From the NCBI GenBank assembly GCA_001664505.1, contig CP011806.1, forward strand, positions 5,921,001 to 5,985,000: DNA of 64,000 bases, read 5' to 3'. Within the stretch, counting starts at the first letter, position 1. Each line of letters opens with the position of its first letter. This document shows, piece by piece, positions 6,422 to 16,056 of this stretch. A model generated the notes under the pieces. It searched no databases, was not told where the DNA came from, and saw only the letters and a program-made list of their open reading frames with translations. Source of the DNA: Acidobacteria bacterium Mor1 (GTDB lineage: Bacteria > Acidobacteriota > Polarisedimenticolia > Polarisedimenticolales > Polarisedimenticolaceae). Position numbers and translations under genes: made by a program.

Positions 6422-8548
6422 ATGAGCTCTTCGACCTCGCTCGACGCGATTTTTCGTCCCCGTTCGGTAGCGGTCATCGGGGCCTCACGGCGCCAGCAGA
6501 CCATCGGCTACGAGATCCTGCACAACCTGATCGGCTACGCCTTCACCGGGCCGGTCTACCCGGTCAACCCGGGGAGCGACGTGGTGCACTCGATCCGCGC
6601 GGCGGCGAGCATCGAGGATATCGAAGGGCCGGTCGATCTGGCGGTCATCGTCGTGCCCCGGGACCACGTGCTGGGCGTGGTCGAGGCCTGCGCCCGCAAG
6701 GGGGTCCGCGGCATCGTCACCATCACCGCCGGCTTCAAGGAGGTGGACGAGCAGGGGGCGGAGCTCGAGGCCAAGGTGGTCGACGTGCTCGAGCGCAACG
6801 GGATGCGGATGGTCGGACCCAACTGCATGGGGGTGATCAACACCGAGCCGGACGTGCGGCTCAACGCGACCTTCGCCGCCGAGATGCCCGAGCGGGGCAA
6901 CGTCGGCATCGTTTCCCAGTCGGGCGCCCTCGGCGAGGCGATCCTCGCCGATGCCCAGCAGAGCGGCATCGGAGTGGCGATGTTCGTCTCGATGGGCAAC
7001 AAGGCGGACATCTCGGGCAACGACCTGCTGGAGTACTGGGAAGACAACGACGACATCCAGGTGATCCTGATGTACCTGGAGTCCTTCGGAAACCCGAGCA
7101 AGTTCACCCGCTATGCCCGCAAGGTGACCCGCAAGAAACCGGTGATCACCGTCAAGGCCGGGCGCACCGCCGCCGGCGCCCGGGCGGCGTCCTCGCATAC
7201 CGGATCGATCGTGGGGCTCGACATCGCGTCATCGTCTCTACTCGAGCAGTGCGGCGTGCTGCGGGTCTCCTCGATGGAGGAGATGTTCGTGCAGGCCTCG
7301 GCGCTGGCGAGCCAGCCGGTTGCGGCAGGGGACCGTATCGCGGTGGTGACCAACGCCGGCGGTCCCGGAATTCTCTGTACCGACGCCCTGGTCGGCCGCG
7401 GGCTGACCCTGGCCGAACTCAGCGAGGACACGAAGGCGGCCATGCGTGCCGCCCTGCCGCCGGAAGCCTCGGTGGTCAACCCGGTGGACATGATCGCCTC
7501 GGCCGACGCGACCCACTACCGGGCGGTGCTCGAGGCGGTCAAGGCGGACCCCGGCGTCGACGGCATCATCGCCATCTTCGTCTCCCCGATCATGATCGAT
7601 GCCTTCGAGGTCGCCCGGGCCATCGCCGATGCGTCCACCGGCGAGAAGCCGGTGCTCTCGGTGTTCATGGGCAAGCGCCGCTCCGATGAGGGCATTCAGA
7701 AGCTGCGGGAGAGTTCGGTTCCGATCTATCGCTTCCCCGAGGAGGCGGCGTCGGGCATGAGCGCGCTGGTGCGCTACCGCCAGCTGCGGGATCGTCCCCA
7801 CGGCGAATCCCGTAGCTTCGAGGTCGACCGGGACCGCGCCGCGGCGGCCATCGCCGCCGCCCGCAGCTCAGGACGCCTGGATCTATCCTCCTTCGAGGTG
7901 GGGGAGATCCTCGCCGCCTACGGTTTCCCCGTCGCTCCGGCGCGGCAGGCCGGCAGTCTCGCCGAGGCCATTGCCGCCGCCCAGGAGCTGGGCTACCCGG
8001 TGGTGGTCAAGGTCGACTCCGAGAGCATCTCCCACAAGAGCGACGTCGGCGGCGTGCGGGTCGACCTGCGCAACGCCGACGAGGTCGGGGCGGCCTACCG
8101 GGAGATCACCGACGCGGTCAAGGATCAGGATCCCGACGCCGGCGTCCTGGTTCAGCGGCTGATTCGCGGCGGCCGGGAGGTGATTCTCGGCATGGCCCGG
8201 GACGGCGTCTTCGGCCCGGTGCTGATGTTCGGGCTGGGCGGTGTGTTCGTCGAGGTGATGAAGGACGTCGCGGTGCGGGTCCACCCGCTGACCGACGCCG
8301 GGGCTCACGACATGGTTCGCCGGGTCAAGGGCTTCCCGCTTCTGGCCGGCGCCCGGGGAGACAAGCCGGTGGCGATCCCGCTGATCGAGGAGTCGCTGCT
8401 GCGCCTCTCGCAGCTCGTCGCCGACTTCGAGGGTGAGCTCGAGGAGCTGGACCTCAATCCCTTCATCGTCACCGAGAACCCCGAGGACTCCTTCGTCGTC
8501 GACGCCCGCATGCGGCTGCGGGACGCGGATGCCCGGGACGAAGACTGA
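6422..8548 (+). CDS. ADP-forming acetate/acyl-CoA synthetase, fused alpha-beta
   Basis: 708 residues. Domains in order: CoA-binding Rossmann domain (residues 10-130, FRPRSVAVIGAS), two succinyl-CoA ligase-like flavodoxin domains (150-450, with VGPNCMGVIN, VSQSGALGEA and the phospho-His region SSHTGSIVG), and a C-terminal ATP-grasp domain (490-700, VVKVDSESISHKSDVGGV and MFGLGGVFVEV). NDP-forming acyl-CoA synthetases convert acyl-CoA, ADP and phosphate to acid, CoA and ATP through phosphohistidine, conserving energy in acetate or branched-chain acid formation; protein acetyltransferases of the Pat type have a GNAT domain added, which is absent here. The ATG lacks a Shine-Dalgarno and follows a -10-like box by seven bases, so the message may be nearly leaderless. 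Substrate is unknown. Confidence 0.88.
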   Translation: MSSSTSLDAIFRPRSVAVIGASRRQQTIGYEILHNLIGYAFTGPVYPVNPGSDVVHSIRAAASIEDIEGPVDLAVIVVPRDHVLGVVEACARKGVRGIVTITAGFKEVDEQGAELEAKVVDVLERNGMRMVGPNCMGVINTEPDVRLNATFAAEMPERGNVGIVSQSGALGEAILADAQQSGIGVAMFVSMGNKADISGNDLLEYWEDNDDIQVILMYLESFGNPSKFTRYARKVTRKKPVITVKAGRTAAGARAASSHTGSIVGLDIASSSLLEQCGVLRVSSMEEMFVQASALASQPVAAGDRIAVVTNAGGPGILCTDALVGRGLTLAELSEDTKAAMRAALPPEASVVNPVDMIASADATHYRAVLEAVKADPGVDGIIAIFVSPIMIDAFEVARAIADASTGEKPVLSVFMGKRRSDEGIQKLRESSVPIYRFPEEAASGMSALVRYRQLRDRPHGESRSFEVDRDRAAAAIAAARSSGRLDLSSFEVGEILAAYGFPVAPARQAGSLAEAIAAAQELGYPVVVKVDSESISHKSDVGGVRVDLRNADEVGAAYREITDAVKDQDPDAGVLVQRLIRGGREVILGMARDGVFGPVLMFGLGGVFVEVMKDVAVRVHPLTDAGAHDMVRRVKGFPLLAGARGDKPVAIPLIEESLLRLSQLVADFEGELEELDLNPFIVTENPEDSFVVDARMRLRDADARDED

Positions 8549-8566
8549 ATCGGCGAGACGCCGACG

Positions 8567-9589
8567 CTAGAGGGGAATCGCGTCTCCCTCCCGCAAGACC
8601 TTGAAGCCGCGCCGCTCCACCTCCCGCCGGGCGGCGCTGTCCTCTTCGAGTAGCGGGTTGCTGTGGTTCAGATGGGTGAACCAGACCTCGAGGGTGCCCG
8701 CCGCGACCCGCTCCGCCAGCAGATTCATCGAGTCGATGACCAGGGGGTGGGGGATCTCCGACGGATCCCGCCCGGGCAACTCGTCGGCGGAGTAGAAGGT
8801 GGCATCCAGCAGCGCGATGTCCACGCCCTCGAGCACTTCCAGGAGCGGCGGGTCCCAGTGATCCCAGGTGTCGGTGTCCGGCACGTAGAGGGCCGAACGT
8901 TCGGGCCCATGGATCAGGAAGGCCACGGTGTCGCTGAATTCATCCCGGTGAGGCACGGTCATCGCCTCTACCGACACCCGGCGGTCGCTCAGCGGGTGAA
9001 ACGGCGTGCCCGGCGTGATCTCCTCGAGGGAGATCTCCCGGAGGTCGACGAGCTGGCTCCAGGGACCGTTTTCCCGCAGGAACCCGGCCATGCGTTCGGT
9101 GCAGTAGACCGGCAGTTCCGAGGTGTGGACCGCCTCGCGGCCGAAGTGCATCAGTCCGGTGTAGTGGCCCATGTGGGCGTGGGTCAGCAGCACGCCGTCC
9201 AGGGGATCCCGGTCGGTGCGACCCTGGGGCGGGTCGCCGATGTCGGTGAGGGCGTGAAGCTGGGTGCGGATATCCGGCGTCGCGTCGATCAGGACCCGCT
9301 CTCCGCGTTCCGGGTCCAGCAGCCCCAGGCTGGCCACCCGCCGCCTTGCCGACGGAGGGCGTCGCCGCGCATCCTCGCAGCGGATGCAGTTGCACGAGGC
9401 GTGGGGCAGGCCGCCGTCCTGCACCGTGCCCAGCGCCCGCAGAAACGGGCCGTCGGGGATTGGCGCGACGGGAGCTGCCTGGCCGGCCGGCGGATCACCG
9501 GGACCGGCGTCGCCGGCGGGGGCGCAGGCGAGGGCAAGGCATGACAGGAGGCCGAGGGCCGCGGCGCGGTGTCGGATCGTCGAGTTCAT
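8567..9589 (-). CDS. PqqB-like metallo-beta-lactamase-fold lipoprotein
   Basis: 340 residues with an N-terminal signal ending in LSCLALAC, a plausible lipobox, so the enzyme is probably exported and lipidated. The body follows PqqB: LGTVQDGGLPH, the zinc-site-like CNCIRCEDAR, VLIDATPDIRTQL, the metal motif THAHMGHYTG, LYVPDTDTW, LLDATFYS and the final FTHLNHSNPLL. PqqB acts in the cytoplasm in pyrroloquinoline quinone synthesis; here there is no pqqACDE nearby and the signal sequence argues against that role. It is more likely an exported hydrolase of the same family. It converges with the synthetase gene (18 bases between stops) and starts 28 bases downstream of the hybrid kinase stop, so the two may share a transcript. 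Confidence 0.78.
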   Translation of the reverse strand: MNSTIRHRAAALGLLSCLALACAPAGDAGPGDPPAGQAAPVAPIPDGPFLRALGTVQDGGLPHASCNCIRCEDARRRPPSARRRVASLGLLDPERGERVLIDATPDIRTQLHALTDIGDPPQGRTDRDPLDGVLLTHAHMGHYTGLMHFGREAVHTSELPVYCTERMAGFLRENGPWSQLVDLREISLEEITPGTPFHPLSDRRVSVEAMTVPHRDEFSDTVAFLIHGPERSALYVPDTDTWDHWDPPLLEVLEGVDIALLDATFYSADELPGRDPSEIPHPLVIDSMNLLAERVAAGTLEVWFTHLNHSNPLLEEDSAARREVERRGFKVLREGDAIPL

Positions 9590-9617
9590 CGGCCGAGTTT
9601 AGCCCGGCCGGGGCGGG

Positions 9618-11960
9618 TCAGTGAACGTCCCCCTCGCCGGGATCGTCCAGGGCGCCGATGGCGTCGGTCAGCGAGTCGAGGGTGTAGGGTTTGGTCAGCA
9701 CCGGGTTGGACCGCCGTTCGAGGAACGCCACGTTGGTCTCGTCGTTGAGGTCGCCGGTGGCGAACACGATGCGGCGGGCGAGATCGGGGCGGCTCTCGTG
9801 CAGCCGGCGGTACAGCTCTCGGCCGTCCATACCCGGCATCAGCAGATCGACCAGCAGCGCGTCGTAGGCGGTTTGTCCGACCTTGCGCAACGCCTCGAAC
9901 CCGTCCCGAGCCACATCGACCGACCAGCCCTGGGCCCGGAAGTAGCTGTCGACCATCTCCCCGATGGTCGGATCGTCCTCGACCACCAGTAGCTTCCCCG
10001 GGGCCGGCCGCGCCGTTCCCCGCGCTTCGTCGCGGGGCTGTTCCTCGGCAATCCGGGTCGGATCGGCCCGGGGAATCTCGATGCGCAGGGTCGTTCCCTG
10101 GCCTGCGGCGCTGTCGAAATCGATCGAGCCGCCATGTTCGGTGACGATGCCGTGGCACAGGCTCAGTCCGAGACCGGTGCCTTCGCCGGCGGGCTTGGTG
10201 GTGAAGAACGGCAGGAACACTTGGTTGATCTGCTCCCGGGGCAGGCCCGGCCCGTTGTCGATGAACAGGATGCCGACCCGTTCCCGTTCGGCGCGGGTCT
10301 CGACGATCAGGCGCCGGGGCTGGTCGCGGTCACGCAGGGCGTGTTCGGCGTTGTTGACCAGGTTGAGGAACACCTGTTCGAACTGGTGGTCGTCGATCCA
10401 GACGGGCGGGAGCACCGGAGCGTAGCGCCGCTGCAGCTCGATGTTGCGCATCTGCAGATCGTGGGCCTTGAGTTCGATCACGCGGTCAAGCACGTCGTTG
10501 ACGTTGGCCAGCCGCTTCTCCACGACCCGCTTGCGCGAGAAGGACAGCAGCTGGTTGACGATGCGGACCGAACGGTGCGCCTCGCTGCGCACCTTGTCGA
10601 GGCCGCGGCGCTTGCCCGGATCGCTCTCCTTCATCATCAGCAGTTCACAGAAGCCGATCACCGACGTCAGCGGATTCTTGAGCTCGTGGGCCACGCCGGA
10701 CACCAGCATGCCCAGCGCCGAGATCTTCTCGCTCTGCAGCAGATGTTCGTGAAGCTGTTTCTGCTCGGTCACCAGCTGGGCGTTGGACAGCGCCATGTTG
10801 ACGAAGCGCACCAGGGTGCCGAGCCGCTTGCAGTCGTCGTCATCGAAGGGGCGCCGGCGCCGTCCCCGGGTCAGCACCAGCAGGGCGTCCCGGCGTCCGA
10901 GGATGCGTACCGGAGCGCAGAGCACTCCCGACACCCCTTCGAGGAAGCGTAGGTCCGGGTAGAGATCCCGCTGGGCCTCGAAGTCCTCGACGACCCGGAT
11001 CTGCCCGGTTTCGAAGAAACCGTCGGAGAAGCGAGAGAGGGGAAGGGTCGCGGCTGGCACCGGCCGCAGGCCCAGGTGAGCCTGAACCACCAGGTGCTTC
11101 CCCTGTGGGTCCGGCGCGGCCAGCAGCGCGCCGCTGGCCTGAAGCGCGTCGGTGGCGGTGCGGACCACGGCGGCGCGAACCCGGTGTTCATCCAGTTCCG
11201 AACCGATCTCGAGGCCGAGCCCCTGAAGGGAATCCAGGTCGGCCTGATGCCGCTCGAGTTCCTGTTCGCGGCGGCTGAGCATCATGAGCAACAGCAGCAG
11301 CAGTCCGATCGGAGCGATGCCCAGGGTCAGGAGCCACGGGTTGATCGTCCAGAACAGCGCCAGGGTCAGGCCGTACACCGCGCAGAGCAACTCGGCCAGC
11401 AGGCCGACCCGGGTGATCGGGCGCAGGCTGTAGAACGGGCGGCGGTTGGCCAGGTTGGTCACCACCACCGTCAGCAACTGGTTGATCAGCGCCAGCACGA
11501 CCAGCGAAGCGAAGGCGGCGATCAGGGCCCAGGGAGCGGTGCTGTCCAGTCCTTCGAAGCCGGGGTCGAGCAGGTGCCGCACCCCCCAACCTGCAGCGAG
11601 GGCCAGGGTCAGCTGAGCCAGGTTGAAAAAGCCGGTCAGCGGCCGTCGCCGGTTGAGCCCCCAGTCGGCGAGGATCGAGGTCCAGAGCGGCAGGCAGGTG
11701 GCGGCGGGACCGACGATCAGGAACAACGCCTGCCAGAACGCGGCGCCTACCTGGTGGGTGATGCGGGTCGGGAGATGGTCCCGGCGGGAGAGGGTCAGGG
11801 TGGACGAAACCACCGCCAACACGCCGAATACGGCGATGGCGCTCCAGTCCCAGTGGTAGGGCTCTCCCCGGGCGATCAGGGCGACGCCGAGTGCGGATCC
11901 GGCGAGGATGACACTCCAGACGTAAGCACGTGCCACGGGTGAGAGGGGTCTGCGGCTCAT
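9618..11960 (-). CDS. Hybrid sensor histidine kinase (membrane-GAF-HisKA-HATPase-REC)
   Basis: 780 residues from ATG 11960; a TTG seven codons upstream is possible, and neither start has a strong Shine-Dalgarno. About six to eight membrane helices occupy residues 1-235, a GAF domain 250-390, HisKA with GVAHELKNPLTSVIGF (His about 423), HATPase 520-630 with NLVNNAEHAL, DNGPGLP and GTGLGLSLCHG, and a C-terminal receiver 655-775 with VEDD, the acceptor Asp in LLVDLLMPGMDG and the Lys in LTKPYTL. Autophosphorylation followed by transfer to the fused receiver is expected, but no output domain or histidine phosphotransfer partner lies next to it. The signal is unknown. The gene is divergent from hslV with 202 bases between. 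Confidence 0.88.
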   Translation of the reverse strand: MSRRPLSPVARAYVWSVILAGSALGVALIARGEPYHWDWSAIAVFGVLAVVSSTLTLSRRDHLPTRITHQVGAAFWQALFLIVGPAATCLPLWTSILADWGLNRRRPLTGFFNLAQLTLALAAGWGVRHLLDPGFEGLDSTAPWALIAAFASLVVLALINQLLTVVVTNLANRRPFYSLRPITRVGLLAELLCAVYGLTLALFWTINPWLLTLGIAPIGLLLLLLMMLSRREQELERHQADLDSLQGLGLEIGSELDEHRVRAAVVRTATDALQASGALLAAPDPQGKHLVVQAHLGLRPVPAATLPLSRFSDGFFETGQIRVVEDFEAQRDLYPDLRFLEGVSGVLCAPVRILGRRDALLVLTRGRRRRPFDDDDCKRLGTLVRFVNMALSNAQLVTEQKQLHEHLLQSEKISALGMLVSGVAHELKNPLTSVIGFCELLMMKESDPGKRRGLDKVRSEAHRSVRIVNQLLSFSRKRVVEKRLANVNDVLDRVIELKAHDLQMRNIELQRRYAPVLPPVWIDDHQFEQVFLNLVNNAEHALRDRDQPRRLIVETRAERERVGILFIDNGPGLPREQINQVFLPFFTTKPAGEGTGLGLSLCHGIVTEHGGSIDFDSAAGQGTTLRIEIPRADPTRIAEEQPRDEARGTARPAPGKLLVVEDDPTIGEMVDSYFRAQGWSVDVARDGFEALRKVGQTAYDALLVDLLMPGMDGRELYRRLHESRPDLARRIVFATGDLNDETNVAFLERRSNPVLTKPYTLDSLTDAIGALDDPGEGDVH

Positions 11961-12162
11961 CCGATGTCCATCGTGGGCCAAAAGTAACCGGAACCAGGAA
12001 GAGTGTCCAGACTCCCGGGTAGTGTTTTCCCACCTTCGGGGAACGCTTGTTCCCGATGGGGTGGCCGGATGACTCCTCCGGGGATCCGGGCTAAACTCGT
12101 GGTCCCGGCCGGTCCCAAGCCGGCCTCGCGGTCCATGGCACCCTCAACTAAGGAATGAGCCC

Positions 12163-12732
12163 TTGAGTGACGACCTCATCGGGACGGGATCCGGTTCCCG
12201 CCCGCGGTTCCATCACACCACCATCCTGGCGGTAAGGCGAAACAATGGTGTTGCCATTGCGGGAGACGGCCAGGTCACCCTGGACAAGACCGTGTTCAAG
12301 AACGGCGGCCGCAAGGTGCGCCGGCTCGGCGGCGGCAAGGTGATCGCCGGATTCGCCGGCGGGGCGGCGGACGCGATGTCCCTGCTCGATCGCTTCGAAC
12401 AGAAGCTTGAGCATCATGGCGGTCAGTTCGAGCGGGCGGCGGTGGAACTGGTCCGCGACTGGCGCACCGACCGGGCCCTGCGCCGGCTCGAGGCGATGCT
12501 CGTGGTCGCCGACGCCCAGAAGACCTTCCTGTTGTCGGGAACCGGCGACCTGATCGAGCCCGACGACGGGGTGCTCGGTATCGGCAGCGGCTCGGTGGCC
12601 GCCATCGCCGCCGCCCGCGCCCTTTGCGCCCATAGCGAGATGGCGGCCCGGGAGATTGCCGTCGAGTCCCTGCGTATCGCGGCCGGGCTCGACATCTACA
12701 CCAACGCCGAGTTGACCGTCGAGGAGATCTGA
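12163..12732 (+). CDS. hslV: ATP-dependent protease peptidase subunit HslV
   Basis: 189 residues from TTG 12163 with AAGGA eight bases upstream. HslV is the double-hexamer Thr peptidase of the HslVU (ClpQY) cytosolic protease. Visible family features are [60 protein letters not shown] and the C-terminal [13 protein letters not shown]. The catalytic Thr is at residue 19, so an 18-residue leader must be removed to expose it, unlike E. coli where only Met is removed. hslU starts one base after the stop, so the two subunits are made together. Confidence 0.95.
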   Translation: MSDDLIGTGSGSRPRFHHTTILAVRRNNGVAIAGDGQVTLDKTVFKNGGRKVRRLGGGKVIAGFAGGAADAMSLLDRFEQKLEHHGGQFERAAVELVRDWRTDRALRRLEAMLVVADAQKTFLLSGTGDLIEPDDGVLGIGSGSVAAIAAARALCAHSEMAAREIAVESLRIAAGLDIYTNAELTVEEI

Positions 12733-12733
12733 C

Positions 12734-14137
12734 GTGGTTTTCTACATGCCCGGCGAGGTGGACACCGGCAAGGTGGTCTCGGACCTCAGCCCCCGCAAGA
12801 TCGTCGAAGAGCTCGATCGCTTCATCGTCGGCCAGGCCGACGCCAAGCGTGCCGTGGCCATTGCGCTGCGCAACCGGATGCGGCGCCGCAAGCTCTCTCC
12901 CGAACTGGCCGAAGAGGTGATGCCCAAGAACATCCTCATGATCGGCCCCACCGGCGTCGGAAAGACCGAGATTGCCCGCCGCCTGGCCCGGATGGCCGGC
13001 TCGCCGTTCCTCAAGATCGAGGCGTCGAAGTTCACCGAGGTCGGCTACGTCGGACGGGACGTCGAGTCGATGGTGCGCGACCTGGTCGAGATCGGCATCG
13101 AACTCGTGCGCAAGGAGCGCCGCGATCAGGTGGCCGAGCAAGCGCGTGAGGCGGTGGAGGATCGTCTGCTCGACGCGCTTTTGCCACCGCGGCCCCGCCG
13201 GCCCCGATCGGCGGACCCCGAAGCCGCCGAACGTGAGAACAAGGAGCAGGCTTCCTGGGAGAAGAGTCGTGAGCGGTTGCGTGGACAGCTGGCTGCGGGG
13301 TCTCTCGAAGACCGCATGATCGAGATCACCGTCAGCTCCCAGTCGGGAGCCAGCTTCCGCATGTTCAGTCCCGGCGGCATGGAAGAGATGGACATGAACC
13401 TGCAGGACATGATGCCGGGCCTGTTCCAGCAGAAACCCCAGCAGCGGAAGATGAAGGTCTCCGAGGCGCGGGATGCCCTGCAGCGGGAGGAAGAGGACAA
13501 GCGGATCGATCCGGAGCAACTGGCCCGGGAAGCGATCCACCGGGTCGAGGAGTCGGGCATCCTGTTCGTCGACGAGTTCGACAAGATCGCGACCCGCGAG
13601 GGTGGGCGCGGACCGGATGTCTCCCGTGAGGGAGTCCAGCGGGACCTGCTGCCGATCGTCGAGGGCACGCTGGTCAAGACCAAACACGGGATGGTGCGCA
13701 CCGACCACATCCTGTTCGTCGCCGCCGGCGCCTTTCACCTGTCGAAGCCCTCGGACCTGATTCCGGAGCTCCAGGGACGTTTCCCGATCCGGGTCGAGCT
13801 GCAGTCCCTCGGCAGGGAAGAGCTGCTGCGAATCCTGACCGAACCCGAGAGCTCGCTGATCGTCCAGTACCGGGCGCTGATGGAGACCGAGGGCATCGAC
13901 CTCGAGTTCACTGCCGACGGGGCCGAGGCGCTGGCCGAGTTCGCCGAGTCGGTGAACAGCCGGACCGAGAACATCGGAGCCCGGCGCCTGCATACGGTGA
14001 TGGAGCGGCTGCTGGAGGACATCTCCTTCAAGGGGCCGGAGCTGCGCGGGGAGCGGATCGTCGTCGATGCCGCCTTCGTTCGCGAGCGGCTCACCGAGAT
14101 CGCAGGCGACGCGGACCTGTCCCGCTACATTCTCTGA
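12734..14137 (+). CDS. hslU: HslU unfoldase ATPase subunit
   Basis: 467 residues from GTG 12734, with GAGGAG seven bases ahead; an ATG four codons later is possible. It is the AAA+ ring that unfolds substrates and feeds HslV. Walker A is GPTGVGKTE (about residue 77), pore-loop region GYVGRD, the I-domain runs about 110-250 with an acidic and Met-rich stretch, Walker [12 protein letters not shown], sensor region [24 protein letters not shown] and the arginine in [14 protein letters not shown]. The C-terminal end SRYIL is the tail that docks into HslV and activates it. It is slightly longer than the 443-residue E. coli protein because of the I-domain. Confidence 0.96.
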   Translation: MVFYMPGEVDTGKVVSDLSPRKIVEELDRFIVGQADAKRAVAIALRNRMRRRKLSPELAEEVMPKNILMIGPTGVGKTEIARRLARMAGSPFLKIEASKFTEVGYVGRDVESMVRDLVEIGIELVRKERRDQVAEQAREAVEDRLLDALLPPRPRRPRSADPEAAERENKEQASWEKSRERLRGQLAAGSLEDRMIEITVSSQSGASFRMFSPGGMEEMDMNLQDMMPGLFQQKPQQRKMKVSEARDALQREEEDKRIDPEQLAREAIHRVEESGILFVDEFDKIATREGGRGPDVSREGVQRDLLPIVEGTLVKTKHGMVRTDHILFVAAGAFHLSKPSDLIPELQGRFPIRVELQSLGREELLRILTEPESSLIVQYRALMETEGIDLEFTADGAEALAEFAESVNSRTENIGARRLHTVMERLLEDISFKGPELRGERIVVDAAFVRERLTEIAGDADLSRYIL

Positions 14138-14143
14138 GGCGCG

Positions 14144-15220
14144 ATGATCCCGATACGTGCGGTGCGAGGTTTGCTTTGGGTGGGCGCGCTTGGGGTGTCC
14201 TTGCTGGCGGTCTCCTGCGGCAAGGTCGGTCCACCCCTGCCCCCCGAACCGCGGGGCCCCCTGGCCCCGGAAACGCCCCGGGTGCGCCAGTTGGGTGAAC
14301 GGGTGCTGGTTTCGACCCGCCTGCCACCGACGAGAGGGGACAAGCCCCACCAGGAACTCTCCCGGATCGAATTGGTCCGGGTGGACTACCCGGCCGGGGC
14401 CAACGCGTCTCTCGATCCCGACGTGTTCCGCCGCCGAGGCGTCATCGTCGGCGAGTGGAGCGGAGATCCGCTGGAGTCGGGCACCCTGGCTCGCTTCGTC
14501 GACGAGGAACCCCCGGGAGAGGTCGGGGGGCTGTTGCGCTATGCGGTCCGTCTCGAGGATCGCCGCGGGCGCGGTTCGGCGCTGGTGGTCGGTAGCGATC
14601 TGGTCTGGATCGCACCGCTTCCGGCTCCCGGCGGGGTGTCCGGGGTGGCCACTGCCGACGGAGTTCGGCTGCGCTGGAATGCCGCGGGCGACGACGTGCG
14701 TTACAACGTGTATCGACAGCCGGAGAACGGTCCGGCCTCGGAGCAACCGTTGAATACCGCGCCCCTTTCCTCTCTCGAGTACCTCGACGCCTCGGTCGAG
14801 TTCGGCAGCACCTTCATCTACGAGGTGCGGACCTCCTCGTCCGAGTCGCGTCCGTTCCGCGAGAGCGAGTCCGGCACGCCGGTGCGCATCGTCGCCGAGG
14901 ACCGCTTTCCCCCGGCGTCCCCCGACGGCCTGGTCGCGGTGCAGGAGGGTGTCGCGGTCCGGCTGTTCTGGAACCCGAACCGGGAGCGTGACCTGGCGGG
15001 CTACCGGATCGAACGCCGCGCCGGCGACGGGCCCTGGAAGCCGGTCGGGCCGGAGATCGTGACCGAATCGCTCTACCTCGATCGCGACGTCCGGATAGGA
15101 CAGCGCTACGGCTATCGGGTGCTGGCCCTGGACCGGGCGGATCCGCCCAACGCCAGCGCACCTTCGCAGGCGTTCGAGCTGGATGTCGCCGTGGAGCCGG
15201 TGGGGGATCCTTCCTCATGA
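14144..15220 (+). CDS. Lipoprotein with LptM-like N-terminus and fibronectin type III domains
   Basis: 358 residues. A signal with lipobox LLAVSC is followed at once by GKVGPPLPPEPRGP, closely resembling the C-G-x-K/R-G-P-L-x-x-P start of LptM (YifL), a small lipoprotein that in E. coli is encoded directly before dapF and helps the LPS translocon LptDE mature. dapF also follows here, overlapping by ATGA. LptM is very short, whereas this protein continues with about two to three beta-rich FnIII-like domains (residues 40-150, 160-245 and 255-350; typical Y-x-V/I-x-R-x... and G-x-x-Y-x-Y-R-V-x-A-x-D strands). Membrane anchoring and a periplasmic role are expected; an LPS-assembly role is inference from the motif and the neighbour. 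Confidence 0.75.
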   Translation: MIPIRAVRGLLWVGALGVSLLAVSCGKVGPPLPPEPRGPLAPETPRVRQLGERVLVSTRLPPTRGDKPHQELSRIELVRVDYPAGANASLDPDVFRRRGVIVGEWSGDPLESGTLARFVDEEPPGEVGGLLRYAVRLEDRRGRGSALVVGSDLVWIAPLPAPGGVSGVATADGVRLRWNAAGDDVRYNVYRQPENGPASEQPLNTAPLSSLEYLDASVEFGSTFIYEVRTSSSESRPFRESESGTPVRIVAEDRFPPASPDGLVAVQEGVAVRLFWNPNRERDLAGYRIERRAGDGPWKPVGPEIVTESLYLDRDVRIGQRYGYRVLALDRADPPNASAPSQAFELDVAVEPVGDPSS

Positions 15221-16056
15221 TTCCGGCGCGGAAGAACCCGGTACAGATCACCAAGATGTCCGGTGCGGGCAACGATTTCATCGTGCTCGGTGCCGAGGAC
15301 CGGGCGCGGATCGGAGAAGGGCTCATCCCCTGGACCCGGACCATCTGCCGGCGCGGCCTCTCGGTCGGTGCCGACGGAGTGCTGATCGTCGAGGGAGTGG
15401 AACCCGGGCGGGTGCGGATGCGTTACCTCAACGCAGACGGGACGCCGGCCTTCTGCGGCAACGGGTCCCGCTGTGCCGCCCGCTTCGCCTTTCTCAACGG
15501 CCTCGCGGGGGAGACGATGATGCTTCTGACCGATGCCGGCGAGATGCCGGCTCGGATCGAGGGAGACCGGGTCCACGTGTCGATGCCCCGTCCGACCGCG
15601 CCGTTGGCTCACCAGCTGGAACTGGGCTCCAGTCCGGTTGCGGGTCAGCGTGTGCTCGCCGGCGTGCCCCATTTCGTGACCTTCGTCGACGACCTGCCCA
15701 ACGCACCGCTCGACCGGCTCGGTCCGGGTTTGCGAGCCCACCCTTCCTTCGGGGAGGAGGGGACCAACGTGAATCTGGTTCAGTGGTTCGGCGACGAACA
15801 TCTCGGGGTGCGCACCTTCGAGCGCGGCGTCGAGGGGGAGACCCTCTCCTGCGGCAGCGGCGCGCTGGCGGCGGCCTGGGGCGCCCGGCTTCACGACCGC
15901 CACGGCGCGGTGCGGGTCACGCCGACCAGCGGCGTCGAGCTCGAGATCGTCTACCCGGATCCGGAGCACGGGGCGGAGTTCATCCGGCTCAGCGGCGAAG
16001 CGCGGGTGGTGTTCCACGCCACCGTCGACGGCGAGGCGTCCCGAGGGTTCGCGTGA
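15217..16056 (+). CDS. dapF: Diaminopimelate epimerase
   Basis: 279 residues. Converts L,L- to meso-diaminopimelate for lysine and peptidoglycan synthesis, in the cytoplasm. It has the start region KMSGAGNDFIVL, the first catalytic cysteine in NADGTPAFCGNGSRCAARF, the GVPHFVTFVDDL strand, and the second catalytic cysteine in GEGETLSCGSGA-type context (residues EGETLSCGSGALAAAW). The ATG overlaps the lipoprotein stop (ATGA), and the dapF stop overlaps the next GTG (GTGA), so three genes are translationally chained. Confidence 0.96.
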   Translation: MIPARKNPVQITKMSGAGNDFIVLGAEDRARIGEGLIPWTRTICRRGLSVGADGVLIVEGVEPGRVRMRYLNADGTPAFCGNGSRCAARFAFLNGLAGETMMLLTDAGEMPARIEGDRVHVSMPRPTAPLAHQLELGSSPVAGQRVLAGVPHFVTFVDDLPNAPLDRLGPGLRAHPSFGEEGTNVNLVQWFGDEHLGVRTFERGVEGETLSCGSGALAAAWGARLHDRHGAVRVTPTSGVELEIVYPDPEHGAEFIRLSGEARVVFHATVDGEASRGFA

